Origin: Salipiger mucosus DSM 16094
GTDB lineage: Bacteria > Pseudomonadota > Alphaproteobacteria > Rhodobacterales > Rhodobacteraceae
Direction: 5' to 3'
Length of the DNA stretch: 64,000 bases
NCBI RefSeq assembly: GCF_000442255.1
Contig: NZ_KE557275.1
Span: forward strand, 241,914-305,913
Numbering within the stretch: the first letter of the stretch is position 1; every line of letters starts with the position of its first letter. The translations under genes were made by a program, and so were the position numbers. The notes beneath the pieces were generated by a model. That model was not told where the DNA came from. It made no database searches and saw only the letters and a list, made by a program, of their open reading frames with translations. Below, piece after piece: positions 33,958 through 44,981 of this stretch.

Positions 33958-36213
33958 TCAGCCGACCTTGCAGGCTGCCAGAACCGCCATGTTGAGGATG
34001 TCGCTTGCCGTGGAGGTCGTCGAGCAGATCTGGATCGACTCGTCGACACCGGCCAGGATCGGACCGATCACCGTCGCGCCCGCCATCTCCTGCATGAGCT
34101 TCACCGAGATCGAGGCCGAGTGCCGCGCCGGAACCACCAGGATGTTGGCCGGGCCCGTAAGCCTCTGGAACGGGTAGTGTTCCTGCGCCTGGCGGTTCAG
34201 AGCCACGTCCACCGTCATTTCGCCCTCGTATTCGAAGGACACCCCGCGCGCGTCCAGCACCTGAGACGCGTGGTGCATCTTCTGGGCGCGCTCCGAGACC
34301 GGGTAGCCGAAAGTCGAGAAGGACACGAAGGCCACCCGCGGCTCGAGTCCGAGGTGCCGTGCCACGTCCGCGGCGCGCTCGGCGATGTTGGCGAGGTCTT
34401 CCTGCTCCGGCCATTCATGCACAAGCGTGTCGGTGATCATCACGATCCGCCCCTTGTGGAGCAGCGCGGTCACGCCCGCGGCACCGTGCTGCGCGTCGGC
34501 ATCGAAAACGTGGTTGATCAGCTCCATGACGTGCGCCGACTTGCGCGTCGCCCCGGTGATAAGCCCGTCGCCATGCCCATGCGCCAGCATCAGCGCTGCA
34601 AAGACGTGCCGGTCACGCGCCGCGAGCCGGTGAACGTCCTGGTAGTCATGCCCCTTGCGCTGCAGCCGGCGGTAGAGAAAGTCCTTGTAGGTCTCGAGAT
34701 GCCGCGTGTTGGCCGCGTTCACCACGGTCAGCTCGCGCACGGCATCGGCCAGACCGGCCTCCTCCAGCTTCTGTTTCACGTCGGCCTCGCGGCCCACGAC
34801 CAGCGCCTTGCCCAGTCCGTTGCGTTGATACATGACCGCCGCGCGCAGCACGCGCGGATCGTCGCCCTCGGCAAAGATCATTCGCGCCTGCGCCGAGCGG
34901 GCCCGTGCGTTGATGCTGCGCAGGATCGAGGCGGTCGGGTCCATGCGGACCTTCAGCGTCTCCTCGTAGGCGTTCATGTCGACGATGGGCCGCCGCGCTG
35001 CGCCGGTGTCCATGCCGGCCTTGGCCACGGCGGGCGGAATGCGGTGGATCAGCCGGGGATCGAAGGGCGTGGGGATGATGTAGTCGCGGCCGAAGGTCAG
35101 CGCCTTGCCATAGGCCAGCGCCACCTCGTCGGGAACGTCCTCGCGCGCAAGCTCGGCCAGCGCCTGTGCGCAGGCGATCTTCATCTCGTCGTTGATGGCG
35201 CGCGCGTGGATGTCCAGGGCGCCGCGGAAGAGATAGGGAAAGCCCAGGACGTTGTTCACCTGGTTGGGGTAGTCGCTGCGTCCGGTGGCGACGATGGCGT
35301 CGACGCGAACCTCGTGCGCCTCTTCCGGCGTGATCTCGGGGTCCGGGTTCGCCATGGCGAAGATCACCGGGTTGTCGGCCATGCTGGCGACCATCTCCTG
35401 CGTGACCGCGCCGCGCACCGACACGCCAAGGAAGACGTCGGCACCCTCCATCGCCTCTTCCAGCGTGCGCAGGTCGGTGTTGACGGCATGCCCCGACTTC
35501 CACTGGTTCATGCCCTCGGTGCGACCCTGGTAGATCACGCCCTTGGTGTCGCAGACGATGCAGTTCTCGTGCCGCGCGCCCATGGCCTTGAGCAGCTCGA
35601 TGCAGGCGATCCCCGCCGCGCCCGCGCCGTTCAGCACGATGCGGCAGTCCTCGATCTTCTTGCCGGAAAGATGCAACGCGTTGATCAGCCCCGCCGCACA
35701 GATCACCGCCGTGCCGTGCTGGTCGTCGTGGAAGACCGGGATATCCATCTCTTCCTTGAGGCGCTGCTCGATGATAAAACACTCGGGCGCCTTGATGTCC
35801 TCGAGGTTGATGCCTCCGAAGGTCGGACCCATCAGCTTGCAGGCCTTGATGAATTCCTCTGGGTCCTCGGTGTCGAGCTCGATGTCGATCGAGTTCACGT
35901 CGGCGAAGCGCTTGAACAGCACCGACTTGCCCTCCATCACCGGCTTCGAGCCGAGCGCGCCAAGGTTGCCCAATCCCAGCACCGCCGTGCCGTTCGAGAT
36001 CACGGCGACGAGGTTGCCCTTGTTGGTGTAGTCGTAGGCCAGCTCGGGGTTCTCGGCGATTTCCTCGCAGGGAACGGCGACGCCCGGCGAATAGGCCAGC
36101 GAGAGATCACGCTGGGTGGTCATGGGCACGGTGGCCTGCACCTCCCACTTGCCCGGCGTGGGCTCGAGATGGAAGGCAAGCGCCTCCTCGCGTGTAAACT
36201 TGCGGCTGGCCAT
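33958..36213 (-). CDS. maeB: NADP-dependent malic enzyme with C-terminal phosphotransacetylase-like domain
   Basis: A 751-residue MaeB. The malic enzyme part (1-430) has [40 protein letters not shown] (metal and substrate site) and the dinucleotide-binding [20 protein letters not shown]. Residues about 440-751 are the Pta-like domain ([31 protein letters not shown]), regulatory rather than catalytic in studied MaeB proteins. It converts malate to pyruvate and CO2 with NADPH. It diverges from mutS across a 132-base gap. Confidence 0.95.
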   Translation of the reverse strand: MASRKFTREEALAFHLEPTPGKWEVQATVPMTTQRDLSLAYSPGVAVPCEEIAENPELAYDYTNKGNLVAVISNGTAVLGLGNLGALGSKPVMEGKSVLFKRFADVNSIDIELDTEDPEEFIKACKLMGPTFGGINLEDIKAPECFIIEQRLKEEMDIPVFHDDQHGTAVICAAGLINALHLSGKKIEDCRIVLNGAGAAGIACIELLKAMGARHENCIVCDTKGVIYQGRTEGMNQWKSGHAVNTDLRTLEEAMEGADVFLGVSVRGAVTQEMVASMADNPVIFAMANPDPEITPEEAHEVRVDAIVATGRSDYPNQVNNVLGFPYLFRGALDIHARAINDEMKIACAQALAELAREDVPDEVALAYGKALTFGRDYIIPTPFDPRLIHRIPPAVAKAGMDTGAARRPIVDMNAYEETLKVRMDPTASILRSINARARSAQARMIFAEGDDPRVLRAAVMYQRNGLGKALVVGREADVKQKLEEAGLADAVRELTVVNAANTRHLETYKDFLYRRLQRKGHDYQDVHRLAARDRHVFAALMLAHGHGDGLITGATRKSAHVMELINHVFDADAQHGAAGVTALLHKGRIVMITDTLVHEWPEQEDLANIAERAADVARHLGLEPRVAFVSFSTFGYPVSERAQKMHHASQVLDARGVSFEYEGEMTVDVALNRQAQEHYPFQRLTGPANILVVPARHSASISVKLMQEMAGATVIGPILAGVDESIQICSTTSTASDILNMAVLAACKVG

Positions 36214-36345
36214 GGTGCCCTCTCCCTCCGATGCGGCAGAGCCGGTCTTAGCGCAGGGTCAAGTCCCGCTCAACCGCGCTGTTTTCGGCTTTCGCCGGGG
36301 TTCGCGGGCTTTGCTATGCCGGGGGCAACCGGACAGGGAGACGAC

Positions 36346-38990
36346 ATGACGGCCGTGACGCCGATGATGGCCCAGTATCTGGAGATCAAGGCCGCCCATC
36401 CGGACGCCTTGCTGTTCTACCGGATGGGCGATTTCTACGAGCTGTTCTTCGACGATGCCGCCGCCGCGGCCGAGGCGCTCGACATCGCGCTGACCAAGCG
36501 CGGCAAGCACGCGGGCGAGGATATCCCGATGTGCGGCGTGCCCGTGCATGCCGCCGAGGGCTACCTGCTGACGCTGATCCGCAAGGGGTTCCGCGTGGCC
36601 GTCTGCGAGCAGATGGAAAGCCCCGCCGAGGCCAAGAAGCGCGGGCACAAGTCCGTCGTGAAACGAGACGTGGTGCGGCTGGTGACGCCCGGCACGCTGA
36701 CCGAGGAGTCGCTGCTCGAGGCACGGCGGCACAACTACCTCGCGGCGCTCGGCAAGGTCCGCGACGACTGGGCCCTGTCCTGGGCCGATATCTCGACCGG
36801 GGCGTTTCACGTCATGACGCTCAGCCGCGCGCGCATCGGCGCCGAGCTGGCGCGGCTGGCGCCCTCCGAACTCCTGGTTTCGGACGCGGTCGAGGAGGAC
36901 CTGCGCGAAGTGCTCACCGACCTCGGCGTGCTGCCGACGGTGCTGGGACGTGCCTCCTTCGACTCCACCGGGGCCGAGGGGCGCCTCTGCACCCTCTTCC
37001 GGGTGCAGACGCTCTCGGGCTTCGGCACCTTCGACCGGGCCGAGCTGGGCGCCATGGGTGCGCTGGTCGACTACCTCGACATCACGCAGAAGGGCCGCCT
37101 GCCGCTGCTGCGCCCGCCGCAGAAGGACGCCGTCTCGCGCCTGTTGCAGATCGACGCGGCGACGCGGCGCAACCTCGAGCTCACGCAGTCGATGAACGGC
37201 GGGCGGCAGGGCTCGCTGCTGTCGGTGATCGACCGGACGGTGACGCCGGGCGGTGCGCGGCTTCTGGAACGGCGGGTGTCCTCGCCCTCGCGCGAACTCC
37301 CGGTGATCGTCGGGCCGACTGGCGGCGCTTGGACGTGGGCGATACGGAAACCACTACCCCTGCCCTGCGTGACAGCCTGCGCCGCGTGCCCGACCTCGAC
37401 CGCGCGCTCTCGCGCCTGGGGCTGGACCGCGGTGGCCCGCGCGACCTTGCCGCCGTGCGCAACGCCCTGACCCAGGCCGAGGCCATTGCCGCCGCGCTGG
37501 CGGGCACCGAGCTGCCCCCACTGCTGGACGAGGCGCGCGGCGCGCTCACCGGCCACGACGAGCTGCTGGCCCTCCTCGACGCCGCGCTGGTGGCCGAGCC
37601 GCCGCTCCTCGCGCGCGACGGCGGGTTCATCGCCGAGGGCTACGACGCGCAGCTCGACGAGGCGCGCAAGCTGCGCGACGAGGGGCGTGGGGTCATAGCC
37701 GGGATGCAGGCGGACTACGCCGAGCAGACGGGCGTCGGCTCGCTCAAGATCAAGCACAACAACGTGCTGGGCTACTTCATCGAGACCACGGCCACCCACG
37801 CGGCCAAGATGCAGTCCCCGCCACTGAACGAGACCTTCATCCACCGCCAGACCACGGCCAACCAGGTGCGCTTCACCACGGTCGAACTGACCGAGCTGGA
37901 AACGCGGATCCTCAACGCCGGAAACGAGGCGCTGGAGATCGAAAAGCGTCTCTATGACAGCCTGAAAGGCGCCATTCTCGAGCAGGCGCCGCGCGTCTCC
38001 GAGACCGGCCAGGCGCTGGCCGAATTCGACGTGACCATCGCGCTGGCGGACCTAGCGCAGGCGCAGGACTGGTGCCGGCCGACGGTCGATGACAGCCGCG
38101 CCTTCGCCATCGAGGCCGGGCGGCACCCGGTCGTGGAACGCGCTCTGCAGCAACAGGGCGGCGGCGCCTTCATCGCCAATGACTGCGCCCTCACGGCACA
38201 GGGCGACCACGCGGCCGTGACCTTGCTGACGGGCCCCAACATGGCGGGCAAGTCGACCTACCTGCGACAGAACGCACTCATCGCGCTGCTGGCGCAAATG
38301 GGCAGCTATGTGCCGGCACGGTCCGCGCATCTCGGGCTGGTGAGCCAGATCTTCAGCCGCGTCGGCGCCTCGGACGACCTCGCGCGCGGCCGCTCGACCT
38401 TCATGGTCGAGATGGTCGAGACGGCGGCGATCCTGAACCAGGCCGACGACCGGGCGCTGGTGATCCTCGACGAGATCGGACGCGGCACCGCCACCTACGA
38501 CGGCCTGTCCATCGCCTGGGCGACGCTGGAGCACCTGCACGGCGTCAACCGGGTGCGCGGGCTCTTTGCCACGCACTACCACGAATTGACGGCGCTCGCC
38601 GGCAAGCTCGAGGGCGTCGACAATGCCACTGTCGCGGTCAAGGAATGGGACGGCGAGGTGATCTTCCTGCACGAGGTGCGGCCCGGCGCGGCCGACCGCT
38701 CCTACGGAGTGCAGGTGGCGCAGCTCGCGGGCCTGCCCGGCCCGGTGATCGAACGCGCGCGCAGCGTGCTGGATGCGCTCGAGGCCGGCGAGCGCGACCG
38801 CTCCTCGCCCAAGGCGCTGATCGACGACCTGCCGCTCTTTTCCGCGGCGGCGACCACCGAGCCGCAGCCCAAGGCCCCTGCGGAGCCCTCGGGCGTCGAG
38901 ACAAGGCTCGCCGAGCTGCTGCCGGACGAGATGACCCCGCGCGAAGCGCTGCAGGCAATCTACGATCTGAAGGGATTGCTTGGGGACTGA
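36346..38990 (+). pseudogene. mutS: mutS DNA mismatch repair protein, interrupted by a frameshift
   Basis: All MutS domains are present but in two frames. The first frame (from ATG 36346) carries the mismatch-binding domain with [17 protein letters not shown] (Phe-x-Glu motif) and continues to [15 protein letters not shown]; it then leaves the family sequence and stops at 37470. The second frame picks up at [20 protein letters not shown] and holds the Walker [27 protein letters not shown] and the C-terminal dimerisation part. The shift lies at about 37295-37325 and equals loss of one base; restoring it gives 882 codons, normal for MutS. Either the gene is inactive or the assembly lost a base here. 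Confidence 0.85.
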
Positions 38991-39023
38991 CGGGCCGCGC
39001 GGGCCCGTCGGTCCATCGGGCAT

Positions 39024-39578
39024 TCAGCCCTTGAAGGAGCTCACGCCAACCTGCGCCGGGCGCAGCAGACGGTCGTGCAGCATGAAACCCTCGGCCGAGA
39101 CCTGGATGATCTCGCCGGCGGTGGTGCCGGGCACGGGGGCCTCGAACATCGCTTCGTGCTGCTGCGGGTCGAACTTGTCGCCGACCTCGGGCGTGATGGC
39201 GGTGACGCCATGCTTGGTAAAGACGTTTAGCAGCTCGCGCAGCGTCAGCTCAATGCCCTCGACCAGCGCGGTGCTGGACTCTTCCTCGCGCGCGACGCCA
39301 AGGGCGCGGTTGAGGTTGTCGTAGACCGGCAGCAGGTCGCGGGCGATGCGGGTGCCGCCGTATTGCTGGGCCTCGCGCCGATCCTTGTCGGCGCGCTTGC
39401 GGGCGTTCTCGGCATCGGCCAGCGCACGCATGAAGCGGTCCCTCATGTCGTCGCGTTCGGCGCGCAGCGCGTCGACCTCGGCCGCCTCGGGATCGATCTC
39501 TTCCCCGGCTTCTGCCTCGGCCTCGGCCTCCATGGCCTCGATGTCGTCGAGAAACTCGTCGTTCTTCGGGTCTGCCAT
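39024..39578 (-). CDS. grpE: Nucleotide exchange factor GrpE
   Basis: A 184-residue DnaK cochaperone: an acidic N-terminal tail (EAEAEAEAGEEIDPEAAEVD), a long coiled coil (RDRFMRALADAENARKRADK) and the C-terminal beta domain with FDPQQHEAMFEAPVPGTTAG. It releases ADP from DnaK. It lies 9 bases after hrcA on the same strand, forming a heat-shock pair. Confidence 0.95.
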   Translation of the reverse strand: MADPKNDEFLDDIEAMEAEAEAEAGEEIDPEAAEVDALRAERDDMRDRFMRALADAENARKRADKDRREAQQYGGTRIARDLLPVYDNLNRALGVAREEESSTALVEGIELTLRELLNVFTKHGVTAITPEVGDKFDPQQHEAMFEAPVPGTTAGEIIQVSAEGFMLHDRLLRPAQVGVSSFKG

Positions 39579-39587
39579 TCCTAACCT

Positions 39588-40652
39588 CTAGCGTCGTTCG
39601 GCGATCAGTTTGCCGACCAGCTGGGCCGTATAGTCCACGATCGGGACAATCCGCCCGTAGTTGAGACGGGTGGGGCCGATCACACCCACCGCGCCGATAA
39701 TCTTACGATCCGCGTTCATATAAGGAGAGACCACCAGAGAGGAACCCGAAAGTGAGAAAAGTTTGTTCTCCGAGCCGATAAAGATGCGCACACCCTCGCC
39801 CGTTTCGGTCAATTCCAGGAACTCGGCAATGTCCCGCTTGCGCTCGAGGTCGTCGAACAGGATGCGGATGCGATCCAGCTCGACCGTCTCGGACTCCCCG
39901 GCCAGCAGATTCGCCCGGCCGCGCACGATGAGCCGCGCCGAGGTGTCAGCCTCGTCCTCCCAGACAGCGACGCCGGCCTCGATCATCTCGGCGGCCAGGT
40001 CGTCGATCTCCTGCCGCCGCGTGCTGATCTCGCGCTGCATGTCGCGGCGCAGCTCCGACAACGTCTTGCCGCCCATCAGGGCGTTGAGGAAATTCGCGGC
40101 CTCGCGCATCGAGCTGGGCGTCTGTCCCGGCGGCGGCGTGAAGACGCGGTTCTCGACATGCCCGTCGGCGAAGACGAGCACCACCAGCGCCCGGTCGGCG
40201 CCGAGGTTCACGAACTCGATGTGCTTGATCGGCGCCTCGTGCTTGGGCGTGAGGACCAGCGAGGCGCCATGCGTCACTCCCGACAGTGCCGAGCCCACGC
40301 GGTCCAGCAACCCGCCCACATCGCCGCTGTTGGGCCCCAGCGTCGCATCCAGCTTCTCGCGGTCCTCGGTCTCGAGGTCGCGCACCTCGAGCAGGCTGTC
40401 GACGAACATCCGCAGGCCCTGGTGCGTGGGGATCCGACCCGCCGAGACATGCGGGCTGTCGAGCAGCCCCAGGTATTCGAGATCCTGCATCACGTTGCGG
40501 ATGGTCGCCGCCGAGACCTTTTCGCTGAGCGTACGCGTCAGCGTCCGCGAACCCACGGGCTCGCCGGATTCCAGATAGGATTCCACCACCCGCCGGAATA
40601 CCTCGCGCGAGCGATCATTCATTTCTTCGAGCAGTTTCGTTCGCTCTGTCAT
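39588..40652 (-). CDS. hrcA: Heat-inducible transcription repressor HrcA
   Basis: A 354-residue repressor. The N-terminal winged helix includes [20 protein letters not shown] and [20 protein letters not shown], then [20 protein letters not shown], and a GAF-like C-terminal domain ends in [20 protein letters not shown]. HrcA binds CIRCE operators at groE or dnaK operons. The ATG at 40652 fits homologs; 12 codons upstream are open. No CIRCE element was found in its own promoter. Confidence 0.93.
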   Translation of the reverse strand: MTERTKLLEEMNDRSREVFRRVVESYLESGEPVGSRTLTRTLSEKVSAATIRNVMQDLEYLGLLDSPHVSAGRIPTHQGLRMFVDSLLEVRDLETEDREKLDATLGPNSGDVGGLLDRVGSALSGVTHGASLVLTPKHEAPIKHIEFVNLGADRALVVLVFADGHVENRVFTPPPGQTPSSMREAANFLNALMGGKTLSELRRDMQREISTRRQEIDDLAAEMIEAGVAVWEDEADTSARLIVRGRANLLAGESETVELDRIRILFDDLERKRDIAEFLELTETGEGVRIFIGSENKLFSLSGSSLVVSPYMNADRKIIGAVGVIGPTRLNYGRIVPIVDYTAQLVGKLIAERR

Positions 40653-40676
40653 TCCACACGTCCTGGCTGACGGGCC

Positions 40677-40705
40677 AATTAAAGGCACCGCTCCGGTCCG
40701 GTCAA
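40677..40705 (-). promoter_or_regulatory. Sigma-70-like promoter of hrcA-grpE
   Basis: On the minus strand, TTGACC is followed after 17 bases by TTAATT, close to the -35/-10 consensus, ending about 25 bases before the hrcA ATG. The gap is shared with the divergent rph. Confidence 0.45.
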
Positions 40706-40765
40706 TCGGGGTTGCGAGGGATGTTCGGCAGGATTATCCCGGGCGCAACCGAGAAGGGGTGCTCC

Positions 40766-41479
40766 ATGAGACCGTCAGGACGAGATTTAAGCGAAATGCG
40801 CGGCGTTTCAATCGAAACGGGCGTCACGAAGCATGCCGAAGGCTCGTGCCTCATAAAGGTGGGTGACACGCACGTGATCTGCACCGCCTCGCTCGAGCCC
40901 CGTGTGCCGCCCTTCATCAAGGGATCGGGCCTTGGCTGGGTGACAGCGGAATACGGCATGCTGCCGCGCTCGACGGGCTCGCGCATGCGGCGCGAGGCCA
41001 GCTCTGGCAAGCAGGGTGGCCGCACGGTGGAAATCCAGCGCCTGATCGGCCGCTCGCTGCGCGCCGGCGTCGACCGCGTTGCCCTGGGCGAGCGCCAGAT
41101 CACAGTGGACTGCGACGTGATCCAGGCCGACGGCGGCACCCGCTGCGCCGCCATCACCGGCGGCTGGGTGGCCCTGCGGCTGGCTGTGAACAAGCTGATG
41201 AAGGCCGGCGACGTGATCTCGGACCCCCTGCTCTCGCCCGTGGCGGCCGTGAGCTGCGGCATCTACGCCGGTCAGCCGGTGGTGGATCTCGACTACGCCG
41301 AGGACAGCGAGGCCGGCGTCGATGGCAACTTCATCCTGCGCGGCGACGGCCAGATCATCGAGGTGCAGATGTCGGCCGAGGGCGCGACCTTCTCGCGCGA
41401 CCAGATGGGCCAACTGATGGACCTCGCCCAGGCGGGCGTGTCCGAGCTCGTCTCCGCGCAGAAGGCGGCCGTGGCATGA
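40766..41479 (+). CDS. rph: Ribonuclease PH
   Basis: A 237-residue phosphorolytic 3' exonuclease that trims tRNA precursors. Family segments: [12 protein letters not shown] at the start, [51 protein letters not shown] and [19 protein letters not shown] 40766 has a GAGAAGGGG site. The stop overlaps the rdgB start (ATGA). Divergent from hrcA. Confidence 0.95.
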   Translation: MRPSGRDLSEMRGVSIETGVTKHAEGSCLIKVGDTHVICTASLEPRVPPFIKGSGLGWVTAEYGMLPRSTGSRMRREASSGKQGGRTVEIQRLIGRSLRAGVDRVALGERQITVDCDVIQADGGTRCAAITGGWVALRLAVNKLMKAGDVISDPLLSPVAAVSCGIYAGQPVVDLDYAEDSEAGVDGNFILRGDGQIIEVQMSAEGATFSRDQMGQLMDLAQAGVSELVSAQKAAVA

Positions 41480-42087
41480 GCAAGGGCTTCGAGGGCGACC
41501 GGCTGCTGGTGGCGACCCACAACCGCGGCAAGCTGGAAGAGATCGCGGACCTGCTGCGGCCCTACGGCGTGACCGTCGTGGGCGCTGCCGAGATGGACCT
41601 GCCCGAGCCCGAGGAGACCGGCACCACCTTCGTCGAGAATGCCAGGATCAAGGCACATGCCGCGGCGCAGGCCACCGGCCTGCCCGCACTGGCCGACGAC
41701 AGCGGTATCGCGATCGACGCGCTGGACGGCGCGCCGGGCGTCTATACCGCCGATTGGGCCGAAACCGAGACGGGGCGCGACTTCGTCATGGCCATGGAAA
41801 AGGCGCGTCGCGCGCTGCTGGACAGCGGCAAGCCCGAGCCCTGGACCGCCCGTTTCTGCTGTACACTCGTGCTGGCGCATCCGGACGGCAGCGACGACGT
41901 CTTCCCGGGCGAAATGCCCGGCCGGGTCGTCTGGCCGATGCGCGGAGACCAGGGGCACGGCTATGACCCGATCTTCGAGCCCGAGGGCTATGACATCACC
42001 TTCGGAGAGATGGACCGCTGGGAAAAGAACCGCATTAGCCACCGCGCCGATGCCTTCGCCAGGTTCGTCACGCACTGCTTTGGCTGA
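41476..42087 (+). CDS. rdgB: Non-canonical purine NTP pyrophosphatase RdgB
   Basis: A 203-residue Ham1/RdgB protein: [18 protein letters not shown] at residues 9-26, [40 protein letters not shown] and a C-terminal [20 protein letters not shown]. It hydrolyses ITP/XTP to keep deaminated purines out of DNA and RNA. It overlaps rph upstream and hemW downstream. Confidence 0.95.
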   Translation: MSKGFEGDRLLVATHNRGKLEEIADLLRPYGVTVVGAAEMDLPEPEETGTTFVENARIKAHAAAQATGLPALADDSGIAIDALDGAPGVYTADWAETETGRDFVMAMEKARRALLDSGKPEPWTARFCCTLVLAHPDGSDDVFPGEMPGRVVWPMRGDQGHGYDPIFEPEGYDITFGEMDRWEKNRISHRADAFARFVTHCFG

Positions 42088-43243
42088 GATCCCGACCTGG
42101 CGGGCCGGCGGGTTCGGCCTCTACGTGCACTGGCCTTTCTGCGAGGCCAAGTGCCCCTACTGCGACTTCAACAGCCACGTCGTAAGCTTCGTCGACCAGG
42201 ACCGCTGGGCGGCGGCGCTGGCCTCGGAAATCCGCCGCTATGGCGCGTTGACCGAGGGCCGCGTGCTGAACAGCATCTACTTCGGCGGCGGAACGCCCTC
42301 TCTCATGACGCCGGAAACGGTGGACACGGTGCTGCGCGCCGCGCGCGAGCATTGGGCCTGGGCCAACGACATCGAGATCACGCTTGAGGCCAATCCCCGT
42401 TCGGTCGAGGCCGGGCGGTTCGAAGGCTTTGCCCGCGCCGGCGTGAACCGCGTCTCTCTGGGCGTACAGGCCCTGCGCCCCGACGATCTGCGCCGTCTCG
42501 GACGCCTGCACGACGTGGACGAGGCCATGACGGCATTCGACATCGCCAAGCAGACCTTCGGCCGCGTGAGTTTCGACCTGATTTATGCGCGCCAGGGACA
42601 AAGCCTGCAGGACTGGGAAGTCGAGCTGCGCGAGGCACTCGATCACGCGGCGGATCACCTGTCGCTCTACCAGCTGACCATCGAGCAGGGCACGGCCTTC
42701 TGGGACCGCGCCCGCGCGGGCAAGCTGCGCGGTCTCCCGGACGAGGACCTGTCGGCCGACATGTATATCGCGACGCAGGAAATCTGCGAAGCGGCCGGCG
42801 TGCCGGCCTATGAGGTCTCCAATCACGCAGCGCCGGGAGCTGAATCCCGGCACAATCTCGTCTACTGGCGCGGGGGCGACTACGTGGGCGTCGGGCCCGG
42901 CGCTCACGGCCGGGTCACGCTTGACGGAGTCCGCCATGCCTCGGAAACACCGCTCGCGCCGGGAGCCTGGTTGCAGGCGGCCGAAGGCGGGTCTGCGGAC
43001 TCGGTCTTCAATCCCTTGAGCCCTTCCGACATTCTGACAGAATATGTCATGATGTCATTGCGACTAACCGAGGGTCTGTCGGTGTCGCGCGCCGCCGCGA
43101 TGCGGGCGAATACCTTGGATGAGACGCAGATCACCGACCTGATCGGTCATGGACTGCTGTGGCGTGACGGTGATCGGCTCGGGGCCACCCGGGATGGCCG
43201 GATGGTCCTGAATTCGCTGACGGGTGCGGTTCTGACCGACTAG
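42080..43243 (+). CDS. hemW: Radical SAM heme chaperone HemW
   Basis: A 387-residue HemW-type protein (formerly HemN-like). The radical SAM cluster motif is CEAKCPYC (CxxxCxxC) near residue 20, preceded by GLYVHWPF; SIYFGGGTPSLM and the HNLVYW heme-related motif are also present. No ATG fits: the only reasonable start is a TTG at 42080 that overlaps the rdgB end by 8 bases, giving the normal family length. The 3' end overlaps parB tail to tail by 4 bases. Confidence 0.9.
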   Translation: MAEIPTWRAGGFGLYVHWPFCEAKCPYCDFNSHVVSFVDQDRWAAALASEIRRYGALTEGRVLNSIYFGGGTPSLMTPETVDTVLRAAREHWAWANDIEITLEANPRSVEAGRFEGFARAGVNRVSLGVQALRPDDLRRLGRLHDVDEAMTAFDIAKQTFGRVSFDLIYARQGQSLQDWEVELREALDHAADHLSLYQLTIEQGTAFWDRARAGKLRGLPDEDLSADMYIATQEICEAAGVPAYEVSNHAAPGAESRHNLVYWRGGDYVGVGPGAHGRVTLDGVRHASETPLAPGAWLQAAEGGSADSVFNPLSPSDILTEYVMMSLRLTEGLSVSRAAAMRANTLDETQITDLIGHGLLWRDGDRLGATRDGRMVLNSLTGAVLTD

Positions 43244-44148
43244 CGCGACGAGCTAAGGATCATGCACAGCGCGTCAAGCTGCTCGAAACTGTCGAAAGCG
43301 ATCGTCACCTTCCCGGTCTCGGTGTCCGGCTTATGATCCACCGTCACCTTCATGCCAAGCGCTGCAGATAGATCACCCTCGAGCGCCTTGGTATCCGCGT
43401 CCTTGTCCATCGGATACGCACCCTCGGGTGCTGCCTTGCGCCGCCGCGGCTTGTTGCCCTCCTGCGCCAGCTTCTCGGCCTCGCGGACCGAAAGCTTCTT
43501 GGCGACGATACGTTCTGCCAAAGCCTCGGGGTTTTCGGCGGTGATCAGTGTGCGCGCGTGCCCTGCGCTCAGATGACCGGACACGACCTTGTCCTGGACC
43601 GTCTCGGGCAGGTTCAGCAGGCGCAGGAGATTGGCGATATGGCTGCGGCTCTTGCCGAGCGCCTCGGCGATCTTTTCCTGCGTGTGTCCGAATTTATGCA
43701 TGAGCTGACGATAGCCCGCCGCCTCTTCGATGGCGTTCAGATCGGCGCGCTGGATGTTCTCGATGATCGCGACCTCGAGCACTTCCTGGTCGTCGAGTTC
43801 GCGAATGAGAACCGGGACCTCGTGTAGCTGCGCCAGCTGCGCTGCGCGCCAGCGGCGCTCGCCGGCCACGATCTCGTAGTTGCCACCCTCCCCCGGCGCG
43901 GGCCGAACAATGATCGGTTGAATGATGCCCCGAGTGCGGACGGACTCCGCCAGTTCGTCGAGTTGCTCCTGGGTGAAGGTCCGGCGCGGCTGTTCCCGGT
44001 TCGGAACGAGCTTTTCGACCGGCAGAACACGATCTGGCTGACGCGGCGTTTCGGACTCCTCTGGCGCGGCCGGCCGAACGTCGACGTCCGACATCAGCGC
44101 CGACAGGCCACGGCCCAAACCGCGGCGGGTTTCTTTCTTATCCGACAT
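43240..44148 (-). CDS. parB: Chromosome partitioning protein ParB
   Basis: A 302-residue ParB: GLGRGLSALMSDVD at the N terminus, the CTPase/ParB box with VAGERRWRAAQLAQLHEVPV and EVAIIENIQRADLNAIEEA, then the helix-turn-helix KIAEALGKSRSHIANLLRLL and LSAGHARTLI. It loads at parS and spreads to organise the origin region. Two perfect parS sites lie 1.4 and 3.3 kb upstream in rsmG and mnmG. Confidence 0.97.
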   Translation of the reverse strand: MSDKKETRRGLGRGLSALMSDVDVRPAAPEESETPRQPDRVLPVEKLVPNREQPRRTFTQEQLDELAESVRTRGIIQPIIVRPAPGEGGNYEIVAGERRWRAAQLAQLHEVPVLIRELDDQEVLEVAIIENIQRADLNAIEEAAGYRQLMHKFGHTQEKIAEALGKSRSHIANLLRLLNLPETVQDKVVSGHLSAGHARTLITAENPEALAERIVAKKLSVREAEKLAQEGNKPRRRKAAPEGAYPMDKDADTKALEGDLSAALGMKVTVDHKPDTETGKVTIAFDSFEQLDALCMILSSSR

Positions 44149-44171
44149 CTCTGCTCATTTCTTCTATTCTA

Positions 44172-44981
44172 TCAGGCTGCGGCCTTGGTGTTCTTGCGGA
44201 GCAACTCGTCGGCCAGCGCACGGTAGGCCGCAGCGCCCTTGGACTGCGTGTCGTAGCTGAGTACGGACTGCGCGTAGGACGGCGCCTCGCTGACCCGCAC
44301 GTTGCGCGGAATGACCGTCGCGAAGACCAGATCGCCTAGGTTGTCGCGGGCATCGTCCTCAACCTGGCGCGACAGGTTGTTGCGAGAGTCATGCATGGTC
44401 AGCAGCACACCCTCGATGCGCAGATCCGGGTTGGCGCTCTGGCGAACCTCGCGGACGGTCAGCATGAGTTGCGACAAGCCCTCGAGCGCAAAGAACTCGC
44501 TTTGTAGCGGCACCAGCACCGAATGCGCGGCCACCATGGCGTTTACAGTCAGAAGGTTCAGAGACGGCGGGCAATCGATCAGGACATAATCGAAGCCGTA
44601 GCGATCCATCCCGACTTGCCGGAGCGCGTCATGCAGCAGGAAACTGCGCTTTTCGTTGGCATGAAGCTCGATATCGGCGGAACTCAGATCAATAGTCGCC
44701 GGGACAAGCTTCAGACCGGGAGTCAGCGTGTCGAGAATGATCTCCTCGAGCGGCACGTCGTCGAGAAGAAGCTCGTAGGTGGTGTGCTCCCGGTCGTCCG
44801 GCTCGATACCCAGGCCCGTCGAAGAATTGCCTTGGGGATCCAGATCGACCACGAGGACCTTGAGCCCGCGCTCGGACAGCGCTGCGCCAAGATTGATCGT
44901 CGTGGTTGTCTTGCCAACGCCGCCTTTCTGGTTGGCAACGGCAATGATCTTGGGGCCGTTTGGCCTCAACGGGTCAGACAT
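44172..44981 (-). CDS. parA: Chromosome partitioning ATPase ParA
   Basis: A 269-residue deviant Walker ATPase: IIAVANQKGGVGKTTTTINL at residues 13-32, VLVVDLDPQGNSSTGLGIEP, and DYVLIDCPPSLNLLTVNAMV. It drives origin segregation with ParB. The start overlaps rsmG by 8 bases and parB follows after 23. Confidence 0.97.
   Translation of the reverse strand: MSDPLRPNGPKIIAVANQKGGVGKTTTTINLGAALSERGLKVLVVDLDPQGNSSTGLGIEPDDREHTTYELLLDDVPLEEIILDTLTPGLKLVPATIDLSSADIELHANEKRSFLLHDALRQVGMDRYGFDYVLIDCPPSLNLLTVNAMVAAHSVLVPLQSEFFALEGLSQLMLTVREVRQSANPDLRIEGVLLTMHDSRNNLSRQVEDDARDNLGDLVFATVIPRNVRVSEAPSYAQSVLSYDTQSKGAAAYRALADELLRKNTKAAA

Noticed and set aside
34120..36345. Plus-strand frame running into mutS from upstream
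   Set aside because: This part is antisense to maeB; mutS starts at ATG 36346 where family similarity begins.
40653..40765. CIRCE operator for HrcA autoregulation
   Set aside because: No TTAGCACTC-N9-GAGTGCTAA or close variant is present in the hrcA/rph gap.
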